Of a DNA stretch of 64,000 nt, positions 33,272 through 41,585 are shown one piece after another (position 1 is the stretch's first letter; every line of letters begins with the position of its first letter). Location of the stretch: assembly GCF_014645195.1 (NCBI RefSeq), contig NZ_BMLK01000010.1, positions 62,001 through 126,000 of the forward strand, in the 5' to 3' direction. Below the pieces are notes generated by a model. That model was not told where the DNA came from and ran no database searches. It saw nothing but the letters and a program-made list of their open reading frames with translations. This stretch comes from Novosphingobium indicum. Lineage in GTDB: Bacteria; Pseudomonadota; Alphaproteobacteria; Sphingomonadales; Sphingomonadaceae. Position numbers and translations under genes: made by a program.

Positions 33272-33418
33272 CTAACCTGTCCGCGCGCTTCCGCCTAGCT
33301 GGCTTGAGAAGCTGCGCAGGTCTTCCCCGAAAAGTTCGGGCATCAGCGTGGCGATCCGGCGCCGGCTGAGACCGTGCGCGAAGGGCGAAAGGCCATATCC
33401 GGTGAGGGAAGGCGCCAT
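33272..33418 (-). CDS. Possible small protein in the gap before tRNA-Arg
   Basis: A 48-residue frame runs from ATG 33418 to TAG 33272-33274 and reads MAPSLTGYGLSPFAHGLSRR, continuing to LMPELFGEDLRSFSSQL. The amino-acid pattern looks more protein-like than the competing frame that extends the transporter gene. The same frame stays open further upstream without a clear start, so this could be the end of a decayed gene. There is no supporting context. The rest of the 344-base gap up to the tRNA holds nothing else that I can recognise beyond the expected tRNA promoter. Confidence 0.25.
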   Translation of the reverse strand: MAPSLTGYGLSPFAHGLSRRRIATLMPELFGEDLRSFSSQLGGSARTG

Positions 33419-33604
33419 CGAAGGCAGGACTGTCGCCAGCCGGTTCGGCCAGACCGTCGGCCACGTCGGCGCGAGTCCTCGATGGCACCGGCTTTCAGCC
33501 TGAAGTCCAGTCTCTCCACATCCCCACCTGTCTTGTTGTCTTTGCCGCGCTCCCCACTAACGCCGTTTGCGCAAGAAGCGAAGCACGCTATGGGGGCCGG
33601 ACGC

Positions 33605-33681
33605 GCGCCCGTAGCTCAGCTGGATAGAGCACGAGCCTTCTAAGCTTGGGGTCGCAGGTTCGAACCCTGCCGGGCGCGCCA
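33605..33681 (+). tRNA. tRNA-Arg (anticodon TCT)
   Basis: The 77-base sequence has a GCGCCCG/CGGGCGC acceptor stem, D arm GCTCAGCTGGATAGAGC, anticodon loop CTTCTAA with anticodon TCT, the T-loop TTCGAAC and an encoded CCA. It reads AGA codons. Its last 17 bases are repeated at 48328-48344, so it is the attachment site of the 14.7-kb island, and integration has kept the tRNA intact. Confidence 0.96.
33665..33681 (+). repeat. attL core (3' end of tRNA-Arg)
   Basis: These 17 bases are identical to 48328-48344. They complete the functional tRNA gene at the left end of the island. Confidence 0.92.
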
Positions 33682-33685
33682 ACTG

Positions 33686-33734
33686 CCCCAAAAACGGCGA
33701 AAGTCTGCAAAACCCGCAGAGCCGTTGGGGTTTT
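33686..33734 (+). terminator. Terminator carried by the island directly after tRNA-Arg
   Basis: CCCCA (33686-33690) with TGGGG (33726-33730), ACGGC (33694-33698) with GCCGT (33721-33725), and TCTGC (33704-33708) with GCAGA (33716-33720) form one long, slightly bulged hairpin, followed by TTTT. It would end transcription of the tRNA within 50 bases of its 3' end and so replaces the chromosomal terminator displaced to the far side. Confidence 0.75.
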
Positions 33735-33739
33735 ATTGA

Positions 33740-33763
33740 CGATTTGGTCCTAAACTCGGTCCT
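33740..33763 (+). repeat. Left copy of 24-bp direct repeat (candidate integrase arm site)
   Basis: A 24-base sequence beginning CGATTTGGTCCTAAACTCGG is identical to 48240-48263. Each copy contains GGTCCT twice, 12 bases apart, which looks like paired arm-type binding sites for the integrase. It lies between the tRNA and the integrase start. Confidence 0.8.
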
Positions 33764-33778
33764 AAGGGAGGGCCGAAA

Positions 33779-35479
33779 ATGAGCGCGACCAAACGCAAAG
33801 TGGAAGGCTTCGATTACCTCTATCTGCGGGGCAGAAGTTACGAAGTTCGCCTTCAGGTGCCGAAGGCCCTGCGCGTCCACGTCGGTAAGGGTGAACTGAA
33901 GCGTTCGCTAGGAGGCGACTTTGCTAAGGCCCGGCGCGTCTACCATACGACGGTGTCCGAGTTTCAGCAGATCGTTGAAAATGCTCGGCAACAGGAAGCG
34001 CCTCAACCTCTGCCACTGGCGCGGCCCGTTCAGGAACTGCCCACGCACGACGAGATCAATGCAGCCAGCTACGCGCATTTCCGGGTTCGGATGGAGAACA
34101 TGCGGGGTAAGAACATGTCCCCAAGCGGAAGACAGGCACGATCCCGGGCCGAGCGCATCAACGCCTTGCACGAAATGCTGGCGTTCCAGTTGGACACGGC
34201 GGAAGCTGAACTCTGGAGCACTATGTCCGGGGAGGCGACTTGGCTCTGTACGGACATGGGCTGGCGGATACCGGCGGATAGTGACGAGTTTGATTACCTG
34301 AGCCAGTCGATGATGCGTGCGCGTATCCAAGCTCTCAAGAACGAGTTGCGCAGGTTGGAAGGTCAGTTCGGCGCTGATCCAGATGCAGACCCGCTCTTCG
34401 GGCAAAAGCCGCCAGAGCCCATGCCCCAGAAGGTGAACCTTGGCGACTTGGTGAAGCGTTTCCAGTCTGCTCGGCAGCACAAGTGGTCGGGTTCCACCCA
34501 GAAAAACTATGCGATCATTTTCAGGGTGATCGAAGAGATTTGCGGCAAAGCCACGACGCTCGACCGCATTGATCACGACTATTGCGTCGAAGTCTGGCAG
34601 ACGCTGAAAAAGTTGCCTGCCAACTTCCAGAAGCATCCAGATACCCGTGGCAAACCCATCGCAGAAGCAATCGAGATCGCGGCACGCGCCGGGCACCCTA
34701 CTATCAGCCCCGCGACCATCAACGGTCACCTGAACAAGTTCGCCGCGCTCATCCGTTTCGGGCGAGACAAAGGTTGGATCGTCGGCAATCCGATGGAAGA
34801 CATCGAGGAGCCTGATCCTGTCCCGGCCCGTGAAAAGCGGGATGCCTTCACGACAGAGCAACTGAACCTGATTTTCGGGAGTGCACCGTGGTCCGATGGG
34901 CCGGATGCGGAGCCTGAACGCCCGTCACGATACTGGGCTCCTCTCATTGCCTTGTTCTCCGGCGCAAGGCTGTCGGAGATTTGTGGTCAACGGGTGGATG
35001 AGATGATCGACGAGCGCGACGTGAAGGCCTTTCACTTCCGTCTTCGCCCCGATGATCGTTCGATCAAGAGTGGGGAAAGCCGAAAGGTTCCGGTCCATCC
35101 GGTGCTGATCGAACTCGGCTTCTGGGACTTCGTGGAAGCAGCGCGCAAATCGGGACGTGAGATGTTGTTCCCCGATGTGAAGCGAGACCGGCTCGGAAAA
35201 TGGGGTGACAGCACATCAAAGTGGTTTGCGCGCCTTGTCGATAAACTGGAACTGCGGGGCCGGTTGCTGTCGTTTCATAGCCTACGGCACACGTTTGAAG
35301 ACGCTCTGCGCGAGGCCGACCTTCATAACACTGCCATAGGGAACGAGTTGACCGGGCGTTGGACCTCCGGAGTGTCCAAGGACTACGGTTCCAGCTTCCC
35401 GCTTAGCAAGTTGTCGAAAGCAATCGCGAAAGTGTCTTACCCGGGGCTCGTGCTGCCGTCAGTCAGACCGGCAGCTTGA
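33779..35479 (+). CDS. Tyrosine recombinase (island integrase)
   Basis: The 566-residue protein has an N-terminal arm-binding region (about 1-90), a long helical linker (90-220), a core-binding domain (about 225-350) and a C-terminal catalytic domain. Catalytic residues are visible: Arg in FSGARLSEICG (about 397), Lys in SRKVPVHP (about 437), His-x-x-Arg in SLRHTFEDAL (about 503-506) and the nucleophile Tyr in SKDYGSSFP (about 538). It is longer than the 400-residue P4-type and resembles the integrases of sphingomonad islands. The start ATG 33779 follows GGGAGGG. It overlaps the convergent gene by 17 bases. Confidence 0.93.
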   Translation: MSATKRKVEGFDYLYLRGRSYEVRLQVPKALRVHVGKGELKRSLGGDFAKARRVYHTTVSEFQQIVENARQQEAPQPLPLARPVQELPTHDEINAASYAHFRVRMENMRGKNMSPSGRQARSRAERINALHEMLAFQLDTAEAELWSTMSGEATWLCTDMGWRIPADSDEFDYLSQSMMRARIQALKNELRRLEGQFGADPDADPLFGQKPPEPMPQKVNLGDLVKRFQSARQHKWSGSTQKNYAIIFRVIEEICGKATTLDRIDHDYCVEVWQTLKKLPANFQKHPDTRGKPIAEAIEIAARAGHPTISPATINGHLNKFAALIRFGRDKGWIVGNPMEDIEEPDPVPAREKRDAFTTEQLNLIFGSAPWSDGPDAEPERPSRYWAPLIALFSGARLSEICGQRVDEMIDERDVKAFHFRLRPDDRSIKSGESRKVPVHPVLIELGFWDFVEAARKSGREMLFPDVKRDRLGKWGDSTSKWFARLVDKLELRGRLLSFHSLRHTFEDALREADLHNTAIGNELTGRWTSGVSKDYGSSFPLSKLSKAIAKVSYPGLVLPSVRPAA

Positions 35480-35942
35480 AGTACGCACGCAACGACTGAT
35501 GCGTGATCGGACTGACGGCATACTTTCCGTTCGGGTCGTCGTTGCCGTTCCAGACATTCCATGCGAGGAAAAAGGCCTTGTTGTCGCCGGTCAGACTGCG
35601 CGTGCGTCGCGTTGTCGCGGACTGGAAGTGGCGGATGCTAATCCCCGCATCGAGAAGGTGCCGGGCTTCGATAACAGGTCCATGCTCGGCTATCAGGCGC
35701 ACACCATCTTGGACGGACTGGGAGAGCCCTTGCATCCACTTGCCGATGTGCTTTCGCGTAATGTCTTCAAGGTCCGCGACATAGATGTCCTCGAAATACT
35801 CGCGCAGGGTAGGGGCGGGCATTACCTCCGACGGTGGCAAGGAGCCCATGACATCGGCAACCCGCTGCAAAATCTCGTTGCGGGTCGCTTGACTGAAACT
35901 GGCGAGATCGTCGGCGGTCAGGACAAATTGCACGTGCGGCAT
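35463..35942 (-). CDS. Hypothetical protein downstream of the restriction enzyme
   Basis: The 159-residue soluble protein shows two halves: a helical N-terminal part (LTADDLASFSQATRNEILQRVADVM) and a C-terminal part with KAFFLAWNVWNG and SPITHQSLRAYF. No family was recognised. It lies 103 bases after the EcoRII-like gene on the same strand and could be part of that operon. Upstream starts up to 36089 exist in the frame; ATG 35942 is preferred because it begins the protein-like part. Its end overlaps the integrase gene. Confidence 0.55.
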   Translation of the reverse strand: MPHVQFVLTADDLASFSQATRNEILQRVADVMGSLPPSEVMPAPTLREYFEDIYVADLEDITRKHIGKWMQGLSQSVQDGVRLIAEHGPVIEARHLLDAGISIRHFQSATTRRTRSLTGDNKAFFLAWNVWNGNDDPNGKYAVSPITHQSLRAYFKLPV

Positions 35943-36045
35943 CCGTTCTTGTTGGGAGGTCGCACGTTGGTCGAAGCTGGTGAAAATCAGGTAAAGGCAG
36001 CGCATCTTCCGGCGTCTTGTGCAACTTGTTGCACCGGCAATTGCA

Positions 36046-37290
36046 CTAACACTGCCTGCCTTGCACAAGCCCCAAGAAGCCGCGCACATTCATTAGCCAA
36101 TCCTGTTGAGCAGGCCGATAGGTCTGGTGCAGCCGTTCTGGTACGACCAGTTGTAGTGACTTCGCCTGCATCTCGGTTGTCTGGTTTTCGGATAAGCCGG
36201 GCGACAGCGTGAGGAGGTGTTTCACTGCTATGCGTTCAGCTTCTGACAAGACCTGCCGCCAGCGATCCTTCAGGGTGGACTTCGAGCCAAGCATCGTAAG
36301 GCGTGCAGCCGGGAAGTCGGGGTTCAGGTATTCCTGCTGCCCCGGGAACAGGAAGTCGGGCTTGTTCTTGTTTTCGGTCTCTGCACCACGCGCATACCGG
36401 AGATCATAGGCAGTGAAGACCGCTTCCAGATGGTTTTCGAGCGCCAGACCGACGCGCGATTTCCGGGTGTTCTGCACCGATAGCGAGAACTTCAGAAAGC
36501 CTTCAACGTCGGCCCCTTCCGGCCCTGCAAATCCGTTAGCAATCCTCTCCGCAACAATCCGCCGTTCAAGCCTGCGGAACATCAGTTCCTCCCGCTCCAT
36601 CCATGCGAGCAGCGCATGATCTGGATCATCGAGAGAACTGACATCAGGAAGCGAGGAACGCGCCAGTTCCGAGAAAATCCGCGTTTTCGGGAACTTCAGG
36701 CCAAATCGTTCAATCAGGCCATCCAGCATGTCGGCTTCCGGTTCTGCCGCTTCAATGCCGAGTTCATCAAGTATGTAGCGAGCGGCGAAGTCAACTTCAC
36801 CGCTATTGTCACGGGTGATCTCCCGTTGCTCGAAGTCCAACCCTGGCTGTTCTGCGAGGCCGAAGAGCCAGACAAGCTGGCTCTGGATGTCGGTTCCGTC
36901 CGGGGTAACGATAAAGAGGATGTGACTGTCGGGACGACGCGCGACGAACATGCTGTCGCCCGGCTGCATCAACTCCGTGACTGGATTGCTCTGATAGTAC
37001 AGTCGCCATTCGGCGGATCGCCTCGGATCGTTCGCCCGGCTGTCATACCATGACAGTCTGCCCTCTTCCGACAATGCCTCCTGTTCGCCACCCAGCCAGA
37101 TGTACGTGGCATGGAAGCGGTTGTCTTCTCCTCCTCGCGGTGAACTGCGGGTATCGTCTCCCAAAATCCGGCGAAGCACTTTCGACCCGGTTACTTCGTG
37201 CTGGTTGGACTGCGCTGTGATCGTGTCCACAAGCGCAAGACGTTTGGCCGCAACTGCTGCGAAATGATCGGATAGGTAGCCCCTACGCAC
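36046..37290 (-). CDS. EcoRII-type restriction endonuclease
   Basis: The 414-residue protein is close to the 404 residues of EcoRII, which cuts 5'-CCWGG. An N-terminal effector-like domain (about 60-190; RLSWYDSRA, EWRLYYQSNPV, MQPGDSMF) is followed by a PD-(D/E)XK catalytic domain. The latter is clear from RKSRVGLALENHLEAVF, KPDFLFPG, SKSTLKDRWRQVLSEAERI and KHLLTLSPGLSENQ. GTG 37290 starts just after the vsr stop with GAGGG upstream; a longer start at the MYEMASF region would overlap vsr. It is co-transcribed with vsr and the methylase. By homology the target should be CCWGG or a close variant. Confidence 0.9.
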   Translation of the reverse strand: MRRGYLSDHFAAVAAKRLALVDTITAQSNQHEVTGSKVLRRILGDDTRSSPRGGEDNRFHATYIWLGGEQEALSEEGRLSWYDSRANDPRRSAEWRLYYQSNPVTELMQPGDSMFVARRPDSHILFIVTPDGTDIQSQLVWLFGLAEQPGLDFEQREITRDNSGEVDFAARYILDELGIEAAEPEADMLDGLIERFGLKFPKTRIFSELARSSLPDVSSLDDPDHALLAWMEREELMFRRLERRIVAERIANGFAGPEGADVEGFLKFSLSVQNTRKSRVGLALENHLEAVFTAYDLRYARGAETENKNKPDFLFPGQQEYLNPDFPAARLTMLGSKSTLKDRWRQVLSEAERIAVKHLLTLSPGLSENQTTEMQAKSLQLVVPERLHQTYRPAQQDWLMNVRGFLGLVQGRQC

Positions 37291-37292
37291 TG

Positions 37293-37745
37293 CTATTTCC
37301 CTCTGATCTCTAATTCTGGCCGATCTGAACGAAGCCATTTCGTACATGCGCCGATAACGTCGTCCAGCGGTAATCGCGTCCGGCCTTTCAGGGCACACTC
37401 CCAAACGACACCAACGCGCCAGCCCAACTCTTTGAGTGCTGCCGTTGTCTTGGCATCGACTGCTCGGTTTCTCTCGATTTTCGTTTGCCAGAACTCCTGC
37501 CTTGTCGAAGGCAACTTGAACAGGGGGCAATCGTGCCCATGCCAGAAACAGCCATGCGCAAGTACGACGGCATTGTATCCCGGAAGCACGATGTCGGGTG
37601 TTCCGGGCAGGTCGCGCCTATGAAGGCGAAACCTGAAGCCTGCATTGTGCAGCCCTTTGCGCAGCACCAGTTCGGGCTTGGTGTCCTTGGCCCTGATGCC
37701 TGACATCATGCGGCTGCGCACGGCAGCCGGAACGATGTCAGCCAT
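37293..37745 (-). CDS. vsr: Very short patch repair endonuclease
   Basis: The 150-residue protein corrects T:G mismatches left by deamination of 5-methylcytosine in Dcm-type sites. It has the family N terminus RSRMMSGIRAKDTKPE, PGTPDIVLP with the catalytic Asp near residue 52, and HGCFWHGHDCP with the zinc and catalytic histidines. It overlaps the methylase gene by 8 bases and is directly followed by the restriction gene. Presence of Vsr implies that the methylase makes C5-methylcytosine with a CCWGG-like target. Confidence 0.95.
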   Translation of the reverse strand: MADIVPAAVRSRMMSGIRAKDTKPELVLRKGLHNAGFRFRLHRRDLPGTPDIVLPGYNAVVLAHGCFWHGHDCPLFKLPSTRQEFWQTKIERNRAVDAKTTAALKELGWRVGVVWECALKGRTRLPLDDVIGACTKWLRSDRPELEIRGK

Positions 37746-39003
37746 TCGCCACCATCTGTTCCCTCGGTGGCGGCGAAATGACAGGGATGTCCCCTGGGCT
37801 TCTGGACGGAGAGTTTCCTTCGAGCGCCTTGCGTAGATACGGTTCCATGGCTTTCGCGATGAACTCGACCACAGGCACGACCACCGCGTTACCGAACTGG
37901 CGATAGGCTTGAGTGTCGGACACTTCGATCCGCCAGCGACGCTCCCCGCGATCAAAACCCATGAGGCGGGCACATTCCAGCGGCGTCAGGCGGCGTGGAC
38001 GTTTGCCCGGCTGATCAATCAGGACTTCTGACCCATCCTTGTAGTATCTTGCCGATAGCGTACGCGTGACATCGTCAGGCCCGAACAGGCTGTACCCGAA
38101 GCCGTTGCCCTTGGCCTCGTGCTTTGCCCGGTAGGCTTGCAGATACTCCCACAGGCGAGGGGTGAGGGTGTACTTGGGGTCCACGGCCTCGTGCGGCTCT
38201 AGAATGCTGCCCAGCTTCGGGCCGCTCGACTTCGCAGGAAGTTCGACCTTGTCCAGATCAAAGTCGGTATCGTCACGGAACCCTACAATGAAGATGCGCT
38301 CGCGCTTTTGCGGCACCCACGGTTCGGAGCTAATCACCCGAGCCTGAACCCGCTTGTAGCCGAGTTCATTCTTCAGCACATTCATGATTGTCGCGAACGT
38401 CCGCCCCTTGTCGTGGCTTTCAAGGTTCTTGACGTTTTCCAGCACGAACGCTGCCGGTCGATGATGGGCAATGATCTGCGCGGCATCGAAAAACAAAGTG
38501 CCCTGCGTGTCACACAGGAAGCCGTGCGGCCTCCCGAGGGCGTTTTTCTTCGAGACCCCGGCGATGGAAAACGGCTGGCAGGGGAAACCTGCGAGGAGCA
38601 CGTCAAACTCGGGTATCTTGTCAGGATCGCTGGAAAACTCGCGAATGTCGCCACCGAGCGGATGGTTGTCACGAAAGTTCAGGGCGTACGTCTTGCGGGC
38701 ATTGTCATCCCATTCGGACGTAAAAACGCAGTGTCCGCCGATGCTCTCGAACCCGAGCCGAAGCCCTCCGATCCCCGCGAAGAGGTCGATAAAGCGGAAG
38801 GAGCTAACAGGCTCGGAGCGATTGCCCTTGTTAGCTTCGTCCCGAAGCACACTAAGGGCTAGGGCACTTGGCCTGCTGGTGCCGTTGGCATAACGATAAG
38901 CTGTCCGTTCAGACACCTTCAGTACATCCGCAGCCTGCTCCAGTGTCAGCCCGGCCTGATCGCATAGGTGCTGGAAGTCGTTTCGGTTGCCGACAATGCG
39001 CAT
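37738..39003 (-). CDS. DNA cytosine-5 methyltransferase with N-terminal helix-turn-helix (Dcm/M.EcoRII-like)
   Basis: The 421-residue enzyme methylates C5 of cytosine. Motif I is FIDLFAGIGGLRLGF (about 70), motif IV GFPCQPFSIAG with the catalytic Cys (about 141), motif VI VLENVKNL, motif VIII QKRERIFIVGF, and motifs IX-X LTPLECARLMGF and QFGNAVVVPVV. The first 60 residues form a helix-turn-helix (LTLEQAADVLKVSERTAYRYANG), as in methylases that repress their own gene. A GTGTC/GACAC palindrome upstream of the start is a candidate operator. It is the first gene of the methylase-vsr-restriction operon, so modification is made before cleavage. Confidence 0.94.
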   Translation of the reverse strand: MRIVGNRNDFQHLCDQAGLTLEQAADVLKVSERTAYRYANGTSRPSALALSVLRDEANKGNRSEPVSSFRFIDLFAGIGGLRLGFESIGGHCVFTSEWDDNARKTYALNFRDNHPLGGDIREFSSDPDKIPEFDVLLAGFPCQPFSIAGVSKKNALGRPHGFLCDTQGTLFFDAAQIIAHHRPAAFVLENVKNLESHDKGRTFATIMNVLKNELGYKRVQARVISSEPWVPQKRERIFIVGFRDDTDFDLDKVELPAKSSGPKLGSILEPHEAVDPKYTLTPRLWEYLQAYRAKHEAKGNGFGYSLFGPDDVTRTLSARYYKDGSEVLIDQPGKRPRRLTPLECARLMGFDRGERRWRIEVSDTQAYRQFGNAVVVPVVEFIAKAMEPYLRKALEGNSPSRSPGDIPVISPPPREQMVANG

Positions 39004-39018
39004 GGATGGTCCTTATCT

Positions 39019-39035
39019 GTGTCATTTTCCGACAC
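39019..39035. promoter_or_regulatory. Candidate operator of the restriction-modification operon
   Basis: GTGTC (39019-39023) and GACAC (39031-39035) are separated by 7 bases, 16-32 bases upstream of the methylase ATG at 39003. The methylase has an N-terminal helix-turn-helix, which in M.EcoRII and M.SsoII relatives binds such a site. Between here and 39196 I see no gene. Confidence 0.45.
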
Positions 39036-39196
39036 CATGACGAAGTTCGACCCGCCGATCAAGCATTTGTTTCTTGTTTGTTCTCTTTTTATCCTCTTGC
39101 CTGAACGGCCCGGCCACCATACGGCCCGACATCAGCGGAGACCATGCGAGCGAGTACTCCTCAACTGCTGGCGGAAATGCGCAGAATTTTCCAACA

Positions 39197-39733
39197 TTAG
39201 GATACTGGTGGGGTGGGCGCAGAAACGACCTTCGCATCACTCTGCCTTAGCAGAAATGCAAGTTCCGACTTTGCAATTTGGAACTTTGGGTCATTGGTAT
39301 CCACCGCCCCTGCTAATACTCCCGAGCAAACCTTAATGTGAGCATGTGCTGGATGTGATCCACCTTGGTCATCTGTATCCGTTTCATCCACCACGCAAAA
39401 TAGCCGCCCGCCAATGTCCGGGCGCGCCGCTGCGCGGATACGCTGAGCCGTAAGCGCCCTTAGCTCTGTGGTATTTTCCTTTGGCGCCAGTGCTGCGCAA
39501 ATCCCGGCCACGTCTTGAACGCTGCAATTTGCCTTTTCCGAGGCCCGCCATACAGACAGCGTGCCAGCGAACAGATCATTTGCCTTGATTATAGAAGCCT
39601 GAATTTTCCCCTTTTTGAAGTGAAAGGGACTGTAGGCAGCCCGGCAAATGAGTTCAACGTCATCTACAGTGCCAGCCGAACGGGCATCCTGCTGCGTTGC
39701 CTCCAAAGCGCAGCCCATAGCGCATCCACTCAT
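39197..39733 (-). CDS. Cassette gene 3: hypothetical protein
   Basis: This 178-residue protein is the last gene of a three-gene unit with a TIGR04255 protein. Its core, ELICRAAYSPFHFKKGKIQASIIKANDLF, followed by LSVWRAS, looks like a small beta-rich domain. A C-terminal helix follows. It starts at ATG 39733, overlapping the stop of the previous gene (ATGA), so it is coupled. GC is lower than in core genes. I cannot name a function. Confidence 0.6.
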   Translation of the reverse strand: MSGCAMGCALEATQQDARSAGTVDDVELICRAAYSPFHFKKGKIQASIIKANDLFAGTLSVWRASEKANCSVQDVAGICAALAPKENTTELRALTAQRIRAAARPDIGGRLFCVVDETDTDDQGGSHPAHAHIKVCSGVLAGAVDTNDPKFQIAKSELAFLLRQSDAKVVSAPTPPVS

Positions 39734-40494
39734 GAACTGTGTGTGAGTGCTTTTTGGATAAGAGGCGTATCAATCTTATCAATAATTTTGGTCTCGTCTT
39801 CAGTATCGCTATCCCAAGAGGGAGGGGGCACCTCATCCACGCAAGATGCCACCGCATAGACGCGACCATTTCCAGTGAAAGTCATGGCAAACGCGCTCTT
39901 TCCCTCCGGGCCCCACCAACGAGCAGCCACGGAGCTATCGGACGGATCGACTTCAATTTCAGGTTCTTGTGTATCCTGTGGCAAAAGGCGCAAAACCTGC
40001 TCCATTTGATCCAGCACTTTTTGCGGAAGGGCGGCCGCGTCGCTGCCATCCCAACCAGCCTTCAATCGACCAAGATCACCGATCAATCGATCCAGCGTTC
40101 TTGCCCATCCGCTTGAGAAGGCGAAGCCCGAAAGACAAACAAATCGATCTGGAAGCGACGACTTCCCAAAAAAAGTCTCTGGGTGACAATGCGAAACCAA
40201 AAACTCTTTGCCAAAATAATTTGGCCTTACCTTTGTCGAAAACCCAACAGCATCCAACAATTTTGCGCCTTGAGCGAGCGCAACATAATACCCCCCAACT
40301 GCATTCAGTTCATCAGCGAAGCCGGGTTCGGTGTAGTAATAAGGAATGTTGCGCTGATGCCAGAGGTCCAGACCGGCCATGGCGTCCTCTTTGGGAAGCA
40401 GGCTGGCAGCGCTGGAGCTAGTCGAGCCAAGGAGATCAGTAAATTCTGCAGGAAGCGTCGCCACGTTAAAATCCCTTCGCCTCTGCGGCTTCAC
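39730..40494 (-). CDS. Cassette gene 2: hypothetical protein with GWDG motif
   Basis: The 254-residue soluble protein has an acidic C terminus. Residues about 142-225 (LKAGWDGSDAAALPQKVLDQMEQVL, then a beta-rich WWGPEGKSAFAMTFTGNG) contain a GWDG motif that I associate with uncharacterised proteins of mobile regions. It overlaps the TIGR04255 gene by 29 bases and the following gene by 4, so all three are one translational unit. The function is unknown. A defence or toxin-like role is possible from context. Confidence 0.6.
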   Translation of the reverse strand: MKPQRRRDFNVATLPAEFTDLLGSTSSSAASLLPKEDAMAGLDLWHQRNIPYYYTEPGFADELNAVGGYYVALAQGAKLLDAVGFSTKVRPNYFGKEFLVSHCHPETFFGKSSLPDRFVCLSGFAFSSGWARTLDRLIGDLGRLKAGWDGSDAAALPQKVLDQMEQVLRLLPQDTQEPEIEVDPSDSSVAARWWGPEGKSAFAMTFTGNGRVYAVASCVDEVPPPSWDSDTEDETKIIDKIDTPLIQKALTHSS

Positions 40495-41296
40495 TCAACA
40501 TGATACCAATCCTGCTGGCCATTTCCGGCACCAGAAGGGATGCAATCAAGGACTTATTGTTATCATGCAATAACTTCATCACATCGTCAAACACACCAGC
40601 CTGCGAGCCAATAAAATCATTCAATGACAGCTTCTGCTCATACCTCAATTGCTGCAGATGCATGATACCTGCCACAACCGGGCGCTCACTTTTATCGGCA
40701 GCGAAATTGGTATCTACATTGAGGTTATTAAGAATTGGGCCAAGAGCCGACATCTTATCAAACCAGCCAGAATGAGTATGCCAAATGTCGCCAAAATCAA
40801 AGATAGCAGAGGGCAGATAAGCACTCTTTGTGAAGAGCGCCCCAAAATCATTTTCGGCAGGCTCGCCAACAAATTGGTCAAGGTACTGCAATGAAATTGC
40901 TGCTATCCCAGCTTCGTCTGCTAGGCCGCTCTCGGTGATTGCGGTTATCAACGTCAGAAGGTGTCGCTGACCCATTTGCCACACGCGCTCCCAGCGCGTG
41001 TACCGGGTGCACTCGATGGTAGCGGTATTACCGTCAAACCGAAGCTGCCAAGCAGGTGTGCCATTGGGCCGCAGGTAGGAGAACTCAATTCCGTGCCCGT
41101 TCATTGGCACGGCTCCGTTTGGCCCAAACTCAATTCCGAAAATTTGCGGGGTTTGGGCAGCAGGCAGGTCAGGCAACCATCTTTGGTGTTGGCTCTGGAT
41201 GTGCTGGATCACTCTTTGCCCAAGAGGCTTGTCAAAAATAATCGAAAAAGCCACGGATTGAACCGCATGGTCGTCATTGATCGGTTTGAAGCTCAT
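40466..41296 (-). CDS. Cassette gene 1: TIGR04255-like protein
   Basis: The 276-residue protein resembles the sporadically distributed TIGR04255 family. It has an N-terminal strand region, a mid-section AIAAISLQYLDQF matching the family's LRYxN-type strand, and a C-terminal KLLHDNNKSLIASLLV that resembles the end of the family. It is the first gene of the cassette, with ATG 41296 behind AGGTAGGTC. The molecular role of the family is not known. A link to phage defence or to the flanking restriction genes would be inference. Confidence 0.6.
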   Translation of the reverse strand: MSFKPINDDHAVQSVAFSIIFDKPLGQRVIQHIQSQHQRWLPDLPAAQTPQIFGIEFGPNGAVPMNGHGIEFSYLRPNGTPAWQLRFDGNTATIECTRYTRWERVWQMGQRHLLTLITAITESGLADEAGIAAISLQYLDQFVGEPAENDFGALFTKSAYLPSAIFDFGDIWHTHSGWFDKMSALGPILNNLNVDTNFAADKSERPVVAGIMHLQQLRYEQKLSLNDFIGSQAGVFDDVMKLLHDNNKSLIASLLVPEMASRIGIMLSEAAEAKGF

Positions 41297-41405
41297 TGAG
41301 CTACGACCTACCTTCCACAAATCTAGCTTTGGCACTGCTATAGGGTCACAGATGGGGATGCAACAGGCGGTTGCATAGCCATTAGGGTTTGTTCCGCAGC
41401 CCCTG

Positions 41406-41502
41406 CCCATGTGGGACTTATCTGCCGGAACCCTATCGTGTCCCACATGGGTGGTTGGCTATTCAGTGGGACATGGTCGCGCAGGGTCTATGACCCATGT
41501 GG
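41406..41502. promoter_or_regulatory. Inverted repeat in the divergent promoter region
   Basis: CCCATGTGGGAC (41406-41417) and its exact complement (41440-41451) are 22 bases apart. A further partial copy, CCCATGTGG, occurs at 41494-41502. They lie in the 289-base gap between the TIGR04255 cassette and the HNH gene, which are divergent. The repeated half-sites look like an operator. The gap has no gene. Confidence 0.5.
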
Positions 41503-41585
41503 AACCGGACCGATCTTTGATGGCGTTTACCTGATGGGCACCTGAGTTCGCTATTTCGGTCTCTCCATCGAAAGGCAGGCAAACG

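Noticed and set aside
33300..33488. N-terminal extension of the queuosine-precursor transporter
   Set aside because: The extra residues are not hydrophobic or family-like, and the canonical start at 33260 is within the normal length of the family.
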